Part shown: positions 35,460 through 44,875 of the stretch, one piece after another
Layout of the letters: each line of letters opens with the position of its first letter
Numbering within the stretch: position 1 is the first letter of the stretch
NCBI RefSeq assembly: GCF_000013725.1
Contig: NC_007955.1
Location: 186,001-250,000 of the forward strand
Length of the DNA: 64,000 nt
From: Methanococcoides burtonii DSM 6242
GTDB lineage: Archaea; Halobacteriota; Methanosarcinia; Methanosarcinales; Methanosarcinaceae
Direction: 5' to 3'
Translations under genes and position numbers: made by a program
Notes under the pieces: generated by a model
What the model was told of the DNA's origin: nothing
The model's input: the letters and a program-made list of their open reading frames with translations, nothing else
Databases searched by the model: none

Positions 35460-36464
35460 TCACCCAGCTAAATTTTCAAGTTTTGCAAGTTGTTCAATTG
35501 TACCAGCTGCAAGGAGGACGGTATTCTTTTTTATTAGATCATTGTGACCAATATCGAATGTTAACTTCCCGCTTTTGCGCAGTGCTATGACCTTGGCGCC
35601 CGTCCTATCTTCTATCGATGCCTGAAGAAGTGTTTTACCAACAAGCATACTTTTAGATTGTATCGGAAGTTCTGCGATCCGATAACCATCAAAGAACTCG
35701 GTTGCACCGGAAACCATTCCAAGGATAGGATCTACAGCCTTTTTTGCAATGAACCTGCCAAGAACGAGCTTTGGAGAAATTACCCTGTCAGCACCTGCAT
35801 ATTTCAAGTACTTCACATTAGAAGCATCCTCAGCCACCGCAATTACCCGAACATCACTAAGCTTGCGTGCGGTCAGAGTGATATTTGCATTCTCCCTGTC
35901 CGACATATTGGCAATTAGAAACCTTGCAGAATGGATGTTCGCATTCTCAAGAGAAGATTCTTCACTGGCTATACCATACAAACATGGGATATGTTTTTTA
36001 TTTATGGAACGAAGAACTTCCTCCTCATCCGAAAGAATGACAAAGTCCAGTTCCTGCTCCTGAAACTCATTTATCAAGGTTTCTACAAGCTGGTTATAGC
36101 CACAAACGATAATATGATCGGACATTTTCTTAGGAACCCTTGCAGGTAAAGGAAGCTTCATGGTCTTCTCGAACCATGGAGTTACAACAAGGGTTATCAG
36201 AATACCAAAGAACATGGAAATACCAGATACCTGCACAACTATAGAGAATAACTTCCCAATAATCGATCTGAAGACGATATCACCATAACCAACAGTTGTG
36301 ATCGTTGAGACTACCCAGTACAGAGCATCGTGGAAGTTGATGTGCTCGAACTGTTGTTCAAACTGCATTAGCTTAATAAAAATAAAAATATAGATAACAA
36401 CGACAGCTATGGAGATACCAATATACCCTGCCATATCCGTACGTAAGAAATTTGGGTACTTCAT
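35460..36464 (-). CDS. Potassium channel with RCK domain (MthK-like)
   Basis: A 334-residue protein: a membrane helix, pore loop with selectivity filter VSTITTVGYGDIVF near residue 52, second helix, then TrkA-N (DHIIVCGYNQLVETLINEF near 110; HIPCLYGIASEESSLENANI) and RCK_C domains (ELPIQSKSMLVGKTLLQASI). This is the classic two-helix RCK channel. It is first in the unit with the RCK protein and TSUP exporter. Confidence 0.92.
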   Translation of the reverse strand: MKYPNFLRTDMAGYIGISIAVVVIYIFIFIKLMQFEQQFEHINFHDALYWVVSTITTVGYGDIVFRSIIGKLFSIVVQVSGISMFFGILITLVVTPWFEKTMKLPLPARVPKKMSDHIIVCGYNQLVETLINEFQEQELDFVILSDEEEVLRSINKKHIPCLYGIASEESSLENANIHSARFLIANMSDRENANITLTARKLSDVRVIAVAEDASNVKYLKYAGADRVISPKLVLGRFIAKKAVDPILGMVSGATEFFDGYRIAELPIQSKSMLVGKTLLQASIEDRTGAKVIALRKSGKLTFDIGHNDLIKKNTVLLAAGTIEQLAKLENLAG

Positions 36465-36528
36465 CCAATTTGCCTCTTATACCTATATTTTACTACTAAT
36501 ATCAGATCTATGTAAATGTATTGTACAC

Positions 36529-38283
36529 TTAGAATCCGTGTACAATATAAGGACCGAATATCATAAAGAGGAACGAAGCCAGTATCAGCATTGTAAAAGA
36601 TGCTGCAATGGCGGAAGATACCTCTTTTGCCTTCGCCTCATCAGAAATGAACCTACTGATTAAAGCGTGCAGATAGTCCCTGAACACATGACCACCATCA
36701 AGTGGTACTGCCGGCAGACAATTGAAAAGGCCAACATAAAAATTAAGCCATCCTACCCACAACAATGTGTTCGCGATCCAGAATATGCCTATTCCTAATG
36801 GCTCACCCCATCCTATCGGAGAATAAAACTGTGCAAGCTGACCACTGAATCCCGGGAAGCCCTCGCCTGCAAATCCAAATATCGGAAGGCCCAGAATAAT
36901 GATCCAACCAGTAAATCCACCAAGCATCGAAGGGATAGCTTTCAGAGCCGCAAGGTAGTCCTTTGCAGGAAATTCGCCTATGGACATTCCAAGAGGTACA
37001 ATTTCAATTTCAATTTCATTGGGCCTATAATAGATACCAAGGAAACCTTTTTCGGAACCACCTTCCGGGTGGGAAGCCAGTTCGATCTCGAATATTTCAG
37101 AAGAGACGTTATCTCCTGTAGCCTTACCAGCTATCACTGTTTCCACAGAGATGACCTGACCGGTCTTAGTGAAGTTCATAAAGGTAACAAAATCTTCAGA
37201 TGAACTAATTGCAGTATCATCGATCTTTATTATCAGCATACCGCTTTCAAGACCCATTGCTTCAGCCGGAGAATCCGTAACGACATTATTGACATACATC
37301 CCCTTTATGCCATCATCCGTATCATTCCCAACCTCAACATCATAGACCAGTAGGTTGTGGTCCTTTGAAGCATGTACCTGAACAACTGCCCCTGCTTCTA
37401 TATTGTTCATGTAAAGAATGATGTCATTGGCCTTTTGAATAGAAGTATCATCGATCTGTGTTATGACCATACCGTTTTCAAGCCCTGCAATATTAGCTGA
37501 CGAATCGGAGGTCACATTGATGATCATGGTATCGCTCATTGGAGCTATAGCACCAAGGACCGGGCCGAAGAAAAGTATGAATGCTATTAAGGCAACCACA
37601 AAATTAGACATTACTCCGGCAGCAAGTATTCTTGCTCTCTGTTCCCTTGAAGCAACCTTTTTAGGCATCACTTCTTTTTCGGTACCCAGAATACGCCTTT
37701 CAATAGGACCATCGGTAGTATTAGCACCTAAACCTTCAGTATCTTCCTTTTTGACACCAAATAGCTCTTCCTCATCGGGCTCAGCAAAACCACCTATAGG
37801 AACGATAGCAAGAAGGATACCCATGGATTTCACCCTGATACCTTCGACCCTACAGAGAATAGCATGTGAGAACTCATGAACAACAAGAGTGACAAGCAAG
37901 GCTATAACACCCCAGGTCAGGGGTATGAACTCATTGACACCCGGTATCAGAAAAATATTCCTTGCCTCATTGAACTTACCCGGTTCCGGCAATGTGCTTT
38001 CGCCTATAGAGGCCAGCATCGCAATGTCTGAGATAATGATGATCAAGAACATGGCTAACATACCAACGAACATAAGGACAATACCAATGTTCGCAAAGGT
38101 TCTCCAACTTCTCTTCGGGCGTGCAAGAGTATCCAACAGGGCTTGCCCTTTCACCGTTCTGATCATAAGGACAGGACCATAGGTAGATATGTTATATCGC
38201 TCAAATATTCCTTTCTTATCAAGTATAGATACAATTGCCCAATATACAAGGAAAAGGGCAAACAAGGTGCTAGTGCTGACCAA
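36529..38283 (-). CDS. Site-2 type membrane metalloprotease (M50) with two PDZ domains
   Basis: A 584-residue intramembrane protease: HEFSHAILCRVEGIRVKSMG (catalytic HExxH, near 139) and NCLPAVPLDGGHVFRD (second zinc ligand, near 537), with several membrane helices. Between them are two PDZ-like domains (ENGMVITQIDDTSIQKANDI and ESGMLIIKIDDTAISSSEDF). Such enzymes cleave membrane-bound regulators. The membrane-anchored winged-helix proteins at 20.8 and 23.3 kb are conceivable substrates, but this is only inference. Confidence 0.92.
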   Translation of the reverse strand: MVSTSTLFALFLVYWAIVSILDKKGIFERYNISTYGPVLMIRTVKGQALLDTLARPKRSWRTFANIGIVLMFVGMLAMFLIIIISDIAMLASIGESTLPEPGKFNEARNIFLIPGVNEFIPLTWGVIALLVTLVVHEFSHAILCRVEGIRVKSMGILLAIVPIGGFAEPDEEELFGVKKEDTEGLGANTTDGPIERRILGTEKEVMPKKVASREQRARILAAGVMSNFVVALIAFILFFGPVLGAIAPMSDTMIINVTSDSSANIAGLENGMVITQIDDTSIQKANDIILYMNNIEAGAVVQVHASKDHNLLVYDVEVGNDTDDGIKGMYVNNVVTDSPAEAMGLESGMLIIKIDDTAISSSEDFVTFMNFTKTGQVISVETVIAGKATGDNVSSEIFEIELASHPEGGSEKGFLGIYYRPNEIEIEIVPLGMSIGEFPAKDYLAALKAIPSMLGGFTGWIIILGLPIFGFAGEGFPGFSGQLAQFYSPIGWGEPLGIGIFWIANTLLWVGWLNFYVGLFNCLPAVPLDGGHVFRDYLHALISRFISDEAKAKEVSSAIAASFTMLILASFLFMIFGPYIVHGF

Positions 38284-38407
38284 ATAAACTCTCCTTTGTT
38301 AGTGGTACGGGATAAAATCACGTTTTTATTAAGATATATATTATTATCATCTGTAGAGTCATCTGTTTCTATAAAAGATATTTCATACGGATACAGAAGG
38401 GACAATA

Positions 38408-38860
38408 TCAGAACATGTCTGAAAAAGAACCGAACTGCTGTGCAAAATTGAGCTGATCCACCTCTTCCCAGTCTTCAACGATCATTCCATTTTCAATACG
38501 GCTTATAGTTATTCCTGTAAAATGTACAGGTTTTTTTGTCGGTATAACTCCCTGAAACTTACCAAGGTGAGTGCCACTTGCACTCCAGCGTGTCACTACC
38601 TTGTCACCTTCTGCAATGACATCATATATCTCGAACACAAGGTTTGGAAGGGCATAATGGATAGCTCCCATGAACTCGATCAAACCTTCAAGATCAAGGG
38701 TGGAGCCTCCAAAATGCATATGATAATCAACACTGCACTTCTCAGACAGCATTTTTGGATGCCAGCCACGACTGGCAACACTAAGAACAAGCTCTTTGTT
38801 GCCCTGATTGTCATTGCATGGACCAGTTGATAGATCATAATCAGATCGAACGGTTGTCAT
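38408..38860 (-). CDS. SnoaL-like (NTF2-fold) protein
   Basis: A 150-residue SnoaL family member with VDYHMHFGGSTLDLEGLIEF, VTRWSASGTHLGKFQGV and the typical ISRIENGMIVEDWEEVD. The family includes polyketide cyclases and many uncharacterised small-molecule binding proteins. The substrate is unknown. It stands alone, convergent with nothing, 100 bp from the protease gene. Confidence 0.85.
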   Translation of the reverse strand: MTTVRSDYDLSTGPCNDNQGNKELVLSVASRGWHPKMLSEKCSVDYHMHFGGSTLDLEGLIEFMGAIHYALPNLVFEIYDVIAEGDKVVTRWSASGTHLGKFQGVIPTKKPVHFTGITISRIENGMIVEDWEEVDQLNFAQQFGSFSDMF

Positions 38861-39036
38861 CAGAACAACATAATTACTTACTCACTAATAAATATAATTC
38901 CAAAAATAACAATGTATTTGTAACGATAGTGCCAATATAAACGAAATATAAAATTATTTATGAGAGCATCATAAGAACAGGAAAGATCCTCAATAAACGC
39001 ATCTAATAATAACAAATTGAAATAATTACAATCGAT

Positions 39037-39047
39037 ATATTTATAAC
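39037..39047 (+). promoter_or_regulatory. Probable TATA box of tRNA-Leu
   Basis: TATATTTATAAC lies about 40 bp before the mature tRNA 5' end, which fits the usual archaeal tRNA promoter spacing. Confidence 0.45.
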
Positions 39048-39082
39048 AAATACTGCTGTTAATAGCAACGTATTTCTCAAAT

Positions 39083-39168
39083 GCGGGAGTAACCAAGTGG
39101 CCAACGGTGGCAGACTCAAGATCTGCTCGTGTAGACGTTCGGGGGTTCGAATCCCTTCTCCCGCACCA
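39083..39168 (+). tRNA. tRNA-Leu (anticodon CAA)
   Basis: A class II tRNA: acceptor stem GCGGGAG pairs with CTCCCGC, the anticodon stem GCAGA/TCTGC encloses the loop CTCAAGA with anticodon CAA, a long variable arm follows, and the T-loop reads GGGTTCGAATCCC. CCA is encoded at 39166-39168. No intron is visible. Confidence 0.95.
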
Positions 39169-39225
39169 TTTTAATTATTTGATTGATCTTTTTTTACATA
39201 CGTAATGGTAGACATGGTGAAAAGC

Positions 39226-40056
39226 ATGGTGACATACAAAAATGTAGTTGAGGCCACTGTAGATATAATCAAAGAGGCAGAGACACAACTCCCTGATGAT
39301 GTTATAGACGCACTTAAAAATGCAAGACAAAATGAGTCAAGTGACGTTGCAATATCACAGATCGATGCGATACTGAAGAATATTGATATCGCAAGCAACA
39401 ACAACATACCGCTCTGTCAGGACACAGGCATACTTATATTTTATGTAGAGATCGGAAGGGAACTGAAACTTGATATTGACCTTAAGGGAGCTATCATTGA
39501 AGCATCCAGAATAGCCACACAGGAAGTCCCCCTCAGACCAAATGCAGTACACCCCATAACAAGAAGCAACAGTAGCGATAACACCGGAGATGGACTCCCC
39601 GATATTAAATACGAATTTGTTGAAGGCGATCAGCTAAAGATAACGGTCGCACCAAAGGGAGCAGGTTCGGAAAACATGAGTGCCCTCAAGATGATGAATC
39701 CTACAGAGTTGAAAGATGTTCGGAAATTCATCCTTGAGACCGTTCTTAACGCTGGAGGAAGACCCTGTCCACCGATAATAGTCGGAGTTGGCATCGGAGG
39801 GTCTTTTGATAAAGCTGCCCGTCTTGCAAAAGCTACCCTCCTGCGTGAGGTAACGGACATGACCGATGAAGAAAAAAGCATTCTCAAAGACATCAATTCC
39901 CTTGGGATCGGACCCATGGGACTTGGAGGAGATACCACAGCACTTGCAGTTCATCTTGCTACATCCTACTGCCACACTGCTTCACTCCCCGTAGCCATCA
40001 ATATCCAGTGCTGGGCGAACAGACACGCATCAGTTGTTCTAGGAGGTGATAAATGA
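39226..40056 (+). CDS. fumA: Fumarate hydratase class I, alpha subunit
   Basis: The N-terminal domain of the Fe-S fumarase as a separate protein. NIPLCQDTGILIFYVEIG carries an Fe-S ligand, then RPNAVHPITR, PKGAGSENMSALKM and CPPIIVGVGIGGSFDKAARLAK. It interconverts fumarate and malate in the incomplete citric acid branch. ATG 39226 fits GGTGA 5 nt upstream, although frames open at 39205 and 39214. Stop and next start overlap, so the alpha and beta subunits are coupled. Confidence 0.93.
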   Translation: MVTYKNVVEATVDIIKEAETQLPDDVIDALKNARQNESSDVAISQIDAILKNIDIASNNNIPLCQDTGILIFYVEIGRELKLDIDLKGAIIEASRIATQEVPLRPNAVHPITRSNSSDNTGDGLPDIKYEFVEGDQLKITVAPKGAGSENMSALKMMNPTELKDVRKFILETVLNAGGRPCPPIIVGVGIGGSFDKAARLAKATLLREVTDMTDEEKSILKDINSLGIGPMGLGGDTTALAVHLATSYCHTASLPVAINIQCWANRHASVVLGGDK

Positions 40057-40628
40057 TGGAATATCATCTCAACACACCCCTGAAAAAAGAATATATCGAA
40101 GAACTCAATACCGGAGATATCGTATATATCTCAGGAACAGTACTGACAGCCCGGGATGAAGCACATGCGAGGATCCTTGAACTTAAAGAAGAAGGTAAAG
40201 AACTACCATTCAGCCTTGAAGGTGCAGCCATTTACCATTGTGGCCCTCTTATGCAACAGACAGATGGGAAATGGAAAGTCATTGCAGCAGGTCCTACAAC
40301 GAGTGACAGAATGTCGAAGATGACACCTGCACTTCTTGAAAATTTCAATGTCCGAGTCCTTATTGGAAAGGGTGGCATGACAAATGTGGCTGATTCCATG
40401 AAAGAAAAATGCGTATATCTTGCTTATACGGGCGGATGTGCTGCCCTTGCATCAGAATCCATAAAGAACGTCACGAATGTGCACTGGCTCGACCTTGGAA
40501 TGCCGGAAGCCGTGTGGGAACTTGAAGTTCATGAATTCGGACCGCTCATAGTAGGAATCGATGCAAAAGGAAAAGATTTTTTCACATCCATAAAAGAAAA
40601 GGCGAGAAGCTCATTTTTAAAACTATGA
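40056..40628 (+). CDS. fumB: Fumarate hydratase class I, beta subunit
   Basis: C-terminal domain of class I fumarase: LNTGDIVYISGTVLTARDEA, IYHCGPLMQ, GPTTSDRMSKMTPALLENF and GKGGMTNVADSMKEK are typical of the beta subunit, with the YTGGCAALAS segment. GGAGGTGATAA precedes ATG 40056. It forms the heteromeric enzyme with the upstream gene. Confidence 0.93.
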   Translation: MEYHLNTPLKKEYIEELNTGDIVYISGTVLTARDEAHARILELKEEGKELPFSLEGAAIYHCGPLMQQTDGKWKVIAAGPTTSDRMSKMTPALLENFNVRVLIGKGGMTNVADSMKEKCVYLAYTGGCAALASESIKNVTNVHWLDLGMPEAVWELEVHEFGPLIVGIDAKGKDFFTSIKEKARSSFLKL

Positions 40629-40646
40629 GCTTCTAATACTTTTTTG
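40605..40646 (+). terminator. Terminator after the fumarase genes
   Basis: AGAAGCTCA pairs with TGAGCTTCT (40605-40613 with 40626-40634) over a 12-nt loop, followed by six T about 6 nt later; the stop codon lies in the structure. A good rho-independent-like end. Confidence 0.6.
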
Positions 40647-40741
40647 ATTTACATACATAACTAAGCGTTCGTTCATTTAGTCAGCCGTTCAACCGACATT
40701 CCAACGGTTTGATCGACCAACATTCGGGATCATTCATAGGT

Positions 40742-41728
40742 TTAAAGCACTATGAATGAAAGCCATGCAATTAATGTCAGGGCGAAAGAGTGTTTCAACC
40801 CGGCACTCAACCTGCCTTCCCCCATCTGTCCTGCAACAAGGCCACTCATATAACCCTGGATGATAGTCGCATGGAAAAGTATGCGTATGAAATTATCAGC
40901 ATCGAAACTGCCTATGAAAGAACCACCTGCAGGTGATGAAGATGAAGCCACACTTGCCATATGCATAGTGGGAACGAACCTTGTAGCCAGCATCAATATC
41001 ACAAAAATGAATACAAAGAATGACATGTAACTGATCACAACATAAACAGCCATATTGCCGCGGCGCTCTCTTTCAAGGGTCTTTATCTCACTCGCATCCC
41101 TTGCAGCAGCCTCGAGGACAAAAGAAACACGACCACCTGCCCGATTTGCCTGAGTAATAAGTGCTACTGACCTGGTAATGAGGTGAGTGTTCATCCTTTT
41201 TCCGAAATTCTCAAGCGTATCCTCAAAGGAGATACCCCATGAAAGAGAAGCATCCATCATGCGGATCTCTTTGGTCATTTCACCATATTCACCTTTTGCG
41301 ACAGTTTCTACAGAAGCCGGAAGGGTGAGACCTGCCCTGCTCATTTCTGCAATATCACGAAGAAAGTTCGGAAGATATTCCTCGACCTTGTTGATGTATC
41401 TTGCTTTACGATAAAATGTCAATGCAGGAGGAAGAATAAATATCCAGCTTGAGAAAATAAGAACATTATCAATGCCGGGTGTCCCCCAAGTCAGGTACAA
41501 ACCCGCGATCATGAATATAATTGCTGCCGGTCCACTGAAGGCCATAGCATAATAAGGATATGTTGAAAAGGAACCTTTTGGATCCTTCATAAAATCTCTT
41601 AAACGATCATTTTTCTTGATATCATCAAGCTTCATTAGAATAATCTGTTTCTCATAAGTAGTGAGCTGTTCCTCATCAAGTTCATCAATTTCAACAACAT
41701 TTCTTCCGGTCTTTTTATTGAATTTCAC
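40742..41728 (-). CDS. TadC-type archaeal pilus/secretion membrane protein
   Basis: A 328-residue T2SSF-domain protein with cytoplasmic four-helix parts (LPNFLRDIAEMSRAGLTLPA; GKRMNTHLITRSVALITQAN) and paired membrane segments. It resembles the archaellum/pilus core protein ArlJ/TadC. It follows a second T2SSF protein by 2 bp; two TadC-like proteins plus one ATPase form a Tad-like pilus machine. Confidence 0.88.
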   Translation of the reverse strand: MKFNKKTGRNVVEIDELDEEQLTTYEKQIILMKLDDIKKNDRLRDFMKDPKGSFSTYPYYAMAFSGPAAIIFMIAGLYLTWGTPGIDNVLIFSSWIFILPPALTFYRKARYINKVEEYLPNFLRDIAEMSRAGLTLPASVETVAKGEYGEMTKEIRMMDASLSWGISFEDTLENFGKRMNTHLITRSVALITQANRAGGRVSFVLEAAARDASEIKTLERERRGNMAVYVVISYMSFFVFIFVILMLATRFVPTMHMASVASSSSPAGGSFIGSFDADNFIRILFHATIIQGYMSGLVAGQMGEGRLSAGLKHSFALTLIAWLSFIVL

Positions 41729-41730
41729 TA

Positions 41731-42651
41731 TTATTCCTCCGGAGTTATTAACGTTATAATCACGAGAAACATCGCACTTCCAACTGGAATCAAACCATAA
41801 ACAAGAATATATAGGAATACCTGATCTGCACCACCCATGAGTGATACGATAGCTATCGTAATAATAAGGAACAAAGGACCTGCGACAAATGCAGTCACAT
41901 ATGTCTCACCAAGAAGACCAAGGGTTTCTAAAAACTCTTTCTGCTTTTGCCTGTTATCAATTATGTACTGTTCAGCCTTGATCTTGAAATAGGACTCAAG
42001 TTCACCACCAGACGTTACAACTGTGATAGCACCCTGAAGGAATTCCTGTAACATCGGAGAGGGTGTTGAAGATGCAAGATTCTTCATTGCAGACACAAGG
42101 TTACTGCCAAGAACTTCCAGATCACGCACAAGATATTTTGATTCGACACACATCTCACCATATATCTCATTGTTTGAAAGAGCACGGAAAAGATCTACCG
42201 GAAGAACCCCTGCACCAGACATTGCAGACATATAGTTGATAGCATAAGGCAACATCTGTTCGATCTTACGTTTTCTGTCACCTGCGACCATAGCAGGATA
42301 AGATTTCAATAGTGAATAGACACTAACAAAACATAAAGCTGCAAAAAATAGACCTCCAAAAACAGCTACCAGTATAGGCTGGTAAGGACGATAAGCAGCA
42401 GTCCATGCTGGAAAACCAAATCTATTAGCCTCTATCACCGGTACACCAATGAGTACTATCACAAAAAAGAATAGGAGAAGTATGCCTAATGTGGCGAGAA
42501 TCGAAATGAGAAGAACGCCAGAAAGATACCTGTCATACCCCATATTCAGCCTGGACCTTAGAAGGTCCCGCCTCAAATTAAAATACTTTGAACGTTTGTC
42601 CACATAGTATTTACCAAAGAGCGCAAAAGCTATACTGAAATATTTATCCAT
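41731..42651 (-). CDS. TadC-type archaeal pilus/secretion membrane protein (second copy)
   Basis: A 306-residue T2SSF protein with MLPYAINYMSAMSGAGVLPV and LQEFLQGAITVVTSGGELES motifs, and about six membrane segments. The ATG overlaps the stop of the pilus ATPase gene, so it is translationally coupled. Together with the next gene it makes the two-part membrane platform found in Euryarchaeota. Confidence 0.88.
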   Translation of the reverse strand: MDKYFSIAFALFGKYYVDKRSKYFNLRRDLLRSRLNMGYDRYLSGVLLISILATLGILLLFFFVIVLIGVPVIEANRFGFPAWTAAYRPYQPILVAVFGGLFFAALCFVSVYSLLKSYPAMVAGDRKRKIEQMLPYAINYMSAMSGAGVLPVDLFRALSNNEIYGEMCVESKYLVRDLEVLGSNLVSAMKNLASSTPSPMLQEFLQGAITVVTSGGELESYFKIKAEQYIIDNRQKQKEFLETLGLLGETYVTAFVAGPLFLIITIAIVSLMGGADQVFLYILVYGLIPVGSAMFLVIITLITPEE

Positions 42652-44701
42652 TCAGATCCTGCCTTACAAGTTTCATTAATGTTTCAGGCTCACGCTTATG
42701 CGCAACCACTATCTTAGAGAAGTCTCTGAAGTAGGTGATATTCTTCAAGCGCGCCCATTCAATGACGTCTTGGCGTTCCTGCAATTCTTCCTTGACCTTA
42801 ACATCATCCCAGCCTCTTGAATCCATTAGATCATCTAGAATGTAGGAACGACCTGAATACTGGAATAAGTCCTTTGACGCGTTCCATACAAATACCTCGT
42901 TCGTTAGAAGTTCACCAGTTCTCGGATCAACCCCTATGATCTCAGTAAGCGATTTACACCTCCTTACCCGCTCATCCCCAACTTTCACCTGTGCCTGAAT
43001 TGCCACAATATCAAGTGCCTGTATCATGATCCTGGGAACATTGATAGGAGGATTCTCAAGCCTGTGCACGATTGATTGTACGGAATCTGCATGCATGGTA
43101 GAAAATGTTGTGTGTCCTGTGGACATCGCCTGGAAAAGCACATATGCTTCAGCACCCCTAACTTCACCCACAAGAATAAATTCTGGACGCTGACGAAGTG
43201 CAGCCTTTAAAAGTTCATACATTTCAATAGAACCTTTATTTTCACCTCCAAACGCTTCACGTGTGACTCCAGGTATCCAATTCGGGTGAGCAAGGTTCAA
43301 TTCTCTTGTATCTTCGATCGAAACAATTTTCATTTCAGGCTGAATAAAAGTAGAAACAGCATTCATCGCTGTGGTCTTGCCTGAAGCAGTGCCACCCGCG
43401 AAAATGAGACTCCTACTTGAATCAACAGCAAGCCATAGATATGCCAGCATTGCATTCGAAAATGTATGATAGCTTAAAAGATCGGAAGGTGTGATTGGAT
43501 TCTCATTGAATCTACGAATAGTGAACGTACTTCCCCTTGTAGTAATCTCCCTTCCAAGAGTCATCTGTATACGGGAACCATCAGGTAATGTTGCATCTAA
43601 GAGTGGATTTGCAATGGAAATGTGTTTGCCACAAATTTGAGCTAACCTTATGATCAAAGCATTTAATCCATCTTCCTCATCAAAAATTACATTTGAAGGT
43701 ATAGATTCGTACTTTTTATGATAAACATAGACAGGCGTGTTAGGGCCATCACCCGAAATATCCTCGATCTCCAGATCGCGCATAATAGCATCAACTTCAC
43801 CGTAGCCAAGGTAATCACGAATAATAAAATAACTGATCTTTTCACGAGTTATGGTGGTGATTCTTATCCTGTAATCGTGTAGGAAAGAATTAACATTTGA
43901 CCTCAAATACTCTTCGGAATCAATTCTGTTCATACTTTTCAGATGAGTATCCATAACTTCACCAAGACGTTCTTTTACCATCTTGAAAAGTTTTGTTTCC
44001 TCTTCTGAGAGTTCAGGTTCAAGTACCTGATATAAATATTCATGAATTTCGGGATTATAAACTACCCTAATGTAAGAATATGGCGGGTTCACATTATAGA
44101 ATTCAATTTCATCATAAACAGAATCTTCTGGGAGAGTTATTTCCACAAGAGGACCATGTATTGCAATATCATAATCATCCATTTCAAAAGATTTGGCGCG
44201 AACCATATTCAAGAACTTCTGGATGAACGATTCAGGTTTGATCTCAAGGGGGAGAACCTCTGGAATAGGGTGCTCTGAAACAATTTCTTTCAGGGTCTTT
44301 TCCCATGCAGAACTAATCTCGCCTGATAAATTGGTGCTTTTATCAATATTTTTTTTCTTAAAATTGAGTAATTCCCCAATATCACTCTCTAACTCTTCTT
44401 GAGAAAGGAGCTCGGTCTGAGAATCAGCTTCCACAATCTCTACAATATTTGATAATATGTCTTCAGGAGGTTCACTTGTACCTACTTCTGAAGATTTATC
44501 CAAGGGCAAACCGTCATCCATCCCATCGATTGCATTCATTACGATATTCTCCGCAGATACTTTTTCGTCTTTTTTTGCATCGAACTCATTATCAGAACTT
44601 TCTATCATTCTACCAAACCTTTTGTGATCGATATTCTTTATGGACCAAAATAGAGGGACTTCCCCATAATATGTCTTCATTATTATGCAGATCGAGTACA
44701 T
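42644..44701 (-). CDS. Pilus assembly/secretion ATPase (GspE/VirB11/TadA type)
   Basis: A 685-residue ATPase. A poorly conserved N-terminal part (to about 150) is followed by the ATPase: GSRIQMTLG, the Walker A FAGGTASGKTTAMNAVS, the Asp box SIEDTRELNL, Walker B EFILVGEVRGAEAYV and the His box GHTTFSTMHAD. It drives pilus assembly. The frame opens at ATG 44701; ATG 44680 or 44608 may be the real start. A TATA-like CTTTTATAAA near 44760 precedes it. Pilins are not in this cluster. Confidence 0.9.
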   Translation of the reverse strand: MYSICIIMKTYYGEVPLFWSIKNIDHKRFGRMIESSDNEFDAKKDEKVSAENIVMNAIDGMDDGLPLDKSSEVGTSEPPEDILSNIVEIVEADSQTELLSQEELESDIGELLNFKKKNIDKSTNLSGEISSAWEKTLKEIVSEHPIPEVLPLEIKPESFIQKFLNMVRAKSFEMDDYDIAIHGPLVEITLPEDSVYDEIEFYNVNPPYSYIRVVYNPEIHEYLYQVLEPELSEEETKLFKMVKERLGEVMDTHLKSMNRIDSEEYLRSNVNSFLHDYRIRITTITREKISYFIIRDYLGYGEVDAIMRDLEIEDISGDGPNTPVYVYHKKYESIPSNVIFDEEDGLNALIIRLAQICGKHISIANPLLDATLPDGSRIQMTLGREITTRGSTFTIRRFNENPITPSDLLSYHTFSNAMLAYLWLAVDSSRSLIFAGGTASGKTTAMNAVSTFIQPEMKIVSIEDTRELNLAHPNWIPGVTREAFGGENKGSIEMYELLKAALRQRPEFILVGEVRGAEAYVLFQAMSTGHTTFSTMHADSVQSIVHRLENPPINVPRIMIQALDIVAIQAQVKVGDERVRRCKSLTEIIGVDPRTGELLTNEVFVWNASKDLFQYSGRSYILDDLMDSRGWDDVKVKEELQERQDVIEWARLKNITYFRDFSKIVVAHKREPETLMKLVRQDLNG

Positions 44702-44875
44702 TGCTTACTGCAAGTTGCACAGCATTATCATCATTATTATCATCATGGTGTCGTTTTATAAAAGATTATTGGTAATATAAAAACAAAACTAGTATCAACA
44801 CAACCCAGAAAGGTCAGCCAATGTAAACCTATATATCCAGAAAAATGAAAGTACTAAAGACATAAAGGTGAGACA

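Noticed and set aside
44730-44760. ATG/ATC trinucleotide run upstream of the pilus ATPase as a binding-site array
   Set aside because: It looks like a simple microsatellite just downstream of the TATA-like box.
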